From assembly GCA_036822015.1 (NCBI GenBank), contig DAISIL010000034.1, forward strand, positions 1 through 34,093: a stretch of 34,093 nucleotides of DNA, in the 5' to 3' direction. This DNA is from DAISIL01 sp036822015. Its GTDB lineage: Bacteria > Bacteroidota > Bacteroidia > Cytophagales > Bernardetiaceae. The notes under the pieces were generated by a model. The model saw only the letters and a list, made by a program, of their open reading frames with translations, did not search any database and was not told where the DNA came from. Shown one piece after another: positions 32,514-34,093 of the stretch. Made by a program: the position numbers and the translations under genes. The stretch's first letter is position 1; the number at the start of each line of letters is the position of its first letter.

Positions 32514-33905
32514 TTATCGGTTTTTCTTTCGTTTGAGAGCAATTTTCCCGAGAGCGGCTCTTCGTCCGGCGGGTTTGGAAACAATTTTTTTGGGGGCCTT
32601 GATGTTGGGCCCCCCTACACTTTTGTTCATTTTGTGCATCATCTTGCGCATCTCCCCAAACTGTTTGAGCAAGTTATTGACCTCCGTTACGCTAGTGCCA
32701 CTACCTTTGGCGATACGCTGCCTGCGGCTGCTGTTGATGAGTTCGGGATTGCGTCGCTCCTGGGGGGTCATCGAGTCGATCATGGCTTCGATGGGAACAA
32801 AGGCGTTGTCGTCCACATCGACATCTTTGAGCATCTTACCAACACCGGGGAGCATCCCGAGGAGGTCTTTGATGTTACCCATCTTCTTGATCTGCTGGAT
32901 TTGTGAACGGAAATCCTCAAAATCAAACTGGTTTTTCTTGATGCGTTTGTTGAGCCGCGCCGCTTCCTCCTCATCGAAGACCTGCTGGGCCCGCTCCACC
33001 AACGAAAGTACATCACCCATACCCAGGATCCGCTGCGACATCCGGTCGGGATAGAAGACATCAATGCCCTCCATTTTTTCGGACGTACCGATAAACTTGA
33101 TCGGTTTATTGACCACCCGACGAATCGAGAGGGCCGCCCCACCGCGTGTGTCGCCATCGAGCTTAGTCAAGACAACGCCATCATAATCAATGCGTTCGTT
33201 GAATGTCTGGGCTGTCAGGACGGCATCCTGTCCCGTCATGGCATCGACGACAAAGAGCGTTTCGCTGGGATTGAGAGCTGCCTTGATCTGTTCGATCTCC
33301 TGCATCAGGGCTTCGTCGATGGCCAGCCGTCCGGCCGTATCGACGATAAGAACTTTTTTACCTTCGCGCTCTGCCTGGGCTAAGGCACGCTGCGCAATCC
33401 CGATGGCATCGCTGTTGTTTTCGGGTTCGGCATACACCGGTACACCCACCTGCTCACCCAGGGTCTGGAGCTGTTGCACGGCAGCCGGACGATAAATATC
33501 ACAGGCGGCAAGCATCACCGACCGCCCTTGCTTTTTGAGGTAGTTGGCTAATTTGCCCGCAAAGGTAGTCTTGCCTGCACCGTTGAGACCTGCCAGCAGG
33601 ATGACAGCCGGCGACCCTTCAAGGCGGATGTCTTCTTTTTTGCCGCCCATCAGTTCGGTCAGCTTCTCATCAACGATCTTGATGAACAACTGCCCAGGCT
33701 CAACGGAGATCAGCACCTCCCGCCCGAGGGCTTCGTCTTTGATCTGATCCGTGATCTCTTTGGCTACCTTGTAGTTTACGTCAGCATCGACGAGGGCGCG
33801 ACGAATTTCCTTAACCGTCGCGGCTACGTTTACCTCCGTGATGCTGCCTTGCCCTTTGAGGGTGCGCAAGGCTTTGTCAATGCGATTGGATAAATTATCA
33901 AACAT
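32514..33905 (-). CDS. ffh: Signal recognition particle protein Ffh
   Basis: 463 residues, the usual length. N domain 1-95 (MFDNLSNRIDKALRTLKGQG), G domain with GLNGAGKT at 106-113, DTAGR at 189-193, and TKLDGDTRGGAALS; M domain after about 300 with NPELINSSRRQRIAKGSGTS and the methionine-rich MRKMMHKMNK for RNA and signal-sequence binding, ending in a basic tail. Ffh with SRP RNA targets membrane proteins to FtsY and SecYEG. It is the first gene of a five-gene operon. A TACCTTTG promoter element is 29 bases upstream. Confidence 0.98.
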   Translation of the reverse strand: MFDNLSNRIDKALRTLKGQGSITEVNVAATVKEIRRALVDADVNYKVAKEITDQIKDEALGREVLISVEPGQLFIKIVDEKLTELMGGKKEDIRLEGSPAVILLAGLNGAGKTTFAGKLANYLKKQGRSVMLAACDIYRPAAVQQLQTLGEQVGVPVYAEPENNSDAIGIAQRALAQAEREGKKVLIVDTAGRLAIDEALMQEIEQIKAALNPSETLFVVDAMTGQDAVLTAQTFNERIDYDGVVLTKLDGDTRGGAALSIRRVVNKPIKFIGTSEKMEGIDVFYPDRMSQRILGMGDVLSLVERAQQVFDEEEAARLNKRIKKNQFDFEDFRSQIQQIKKMGNIKDLLGMLPGVGKMLKDVDVDDNAFVPIEAMIDSMTPQERRNPELINSSRRQRIAKGSGTSVTEVNNLLKQFGEMRKMMHKMNKSVGGPNIKAPKKIVSKPAGRRAALGKIALKRKKNR

Positions 33906-33934
33906 GATATGCGGTCTTCTCTCAAACGTTTGGG

Positions 33935-33942
33935 CAAAGGTA
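33935..33942 (-). promoter_or_regulatory. -7 promoter element for the ffh operon
   Basis: TACCTTTG on the minus strand, an exact TAnnTTTG match, 29 bases before the ffh ATG, as in the rplC promoter. The -33 TTTG is not obvious; an A/T run lies there. Confidence 0.6.
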
Positions 33943-33990
33943 CGTTTTTTTTTGGGAGAAAGAAATGAGAGGGAACCGAGCGCAGCGTGC

Positions 33991-34093
33991 CTACCCTATG
34001 TTCAAGTCTTGGACTAGCTCGAGGGTGTGGAAGGATTGCTCTGCGGTGGCGCGGTGGTAGGATTGGTAGGCGAGGAGGGCGATGAGTTGGTTG
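33991..34093 (-). CDS. C-terminal end of an unknown gene (start outside the window)
   Basis: A minus-strand frame is open from the window edge to a TAG at 33991, giving 33 residues: NQLIALLAYQSYHRATAEQS, then FHTLELVQDLNIG. It is helical and fits the strand of the neighbouring ffh operon. LLAYQSYHR looks like the helix seen in some STAND/WD40 linker regions, but this is too short for a call. It ends 85 bases before ffh. Confidence 0.4.
   Translation of the reverse strand, partial: NQLIALLAYQSYHRATAEQSFHTLELVQDLNIG

Noticed and set aside
33906..34093. SRP RNA gene next to ffh
   Set aside because: No conserved GGAA-tetraloop helix with flanking symmetric loop was seen; the region is a promoter plus the tail of another gene.
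1..34093. Defence system, prophage, transposon or biosynthetic cluster
   Set aside because: No transposase, integrase, nuclease/toxin pairs, phage structural genes, CRISPR or NRPS/PKS domains were recognised; nearly all genes are housekeeping or envelope functions.

Overview
The window looks like a chromosomal piece of a Bacteroidota genome, probably a free-living Cytophagia or Saprospiria type. The phylum call rests on promoter elements of the form TAnnTTTG (with TTTG about 19-20 bases upstream where both are present), no Shine-Dalgarno sequences before obvious starts, a fused SecDF, a WD40-OmpA fusion, an FGE-like lipoprotein, and the conserved gene that precedes secG. The genus cannot be read from this. 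Two N runs (6028-6037 and 20720-20819) are assembly gaps, and both lie in repeated sequence.

Layout. 1-7779 (minus): a truncated TPR protein, a TolC-type outer membrane efflux protein, a lipoprotein joining an FGE-like domain to a lysozyme/glucosaminidase-like domain, argS, a second divergent argS 5' end beyond the first gap, then rplW-rplD-rplC. 7927-8589 (plus): an MntR/DtxR-type regulator. 8576-10666 (minus): a WD40-OmpA protein and a small membrane coiled-coil protein. 10809-15768 (plus): a secreted unknown, then cytochrome bd oxidase (cydAB), a sulfide:quinone oxidoreductase and a 47-residue ORF. 15773-16777 (minus): an M28 / glutaminyl-cyclase-like enzyme. 16933-19162 (plus): an ECF sigma factor, a membrane-anchored presumed anti-sigma factor and a DUF4097-like secreted protein. 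19159-23441 (minus): clpP, clpX, a tandem-repeat protein, secG and an Lrp/AsnC regulator. 23572-29376 (plus): a small lipoprotein candidate, secDF and a TonB-dependent receptor. 29379-33905 (minus): ffh, a LEA/WHy lipoprotein, psd, a formiminotransferase and a GT9 glycosyltransferase, packed as one operon. 33991-34093 (minus): the tail of another gene.

How the genes relate. Much of the window concerns protein export and envelope building (ffh, secG, secDF, psd, GT9, TolC, OmpA-type and TonB proteins), proteolysis (ClpXP) and translation (argS, three ribosomal proteins). The most coherent accessory module is cydAB-SQR-small ORF. There sulfide oxidation could feed quinol to a bd oxidase, a class known to resist sulfide.

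No intergenic stretch exceeds 300 bases; the longest, 2337-2615, holds a terminator. I saw no tRNA, rRNA, CRISPR array, insertion sequence or prophage. I found no clear new multi-gene system. The best leads are the argS duplication at the first gap, the isolated rplC-rplD-rplW block, the FFDQ tandem-repeat protein, the sulfide/bd cluster with its 47-residue ORF, the FGE-glucosaminidase fusion with a perfect 24-bp palindrome just upstream, and the fact that all four convergent gene pairs abut or overlap.
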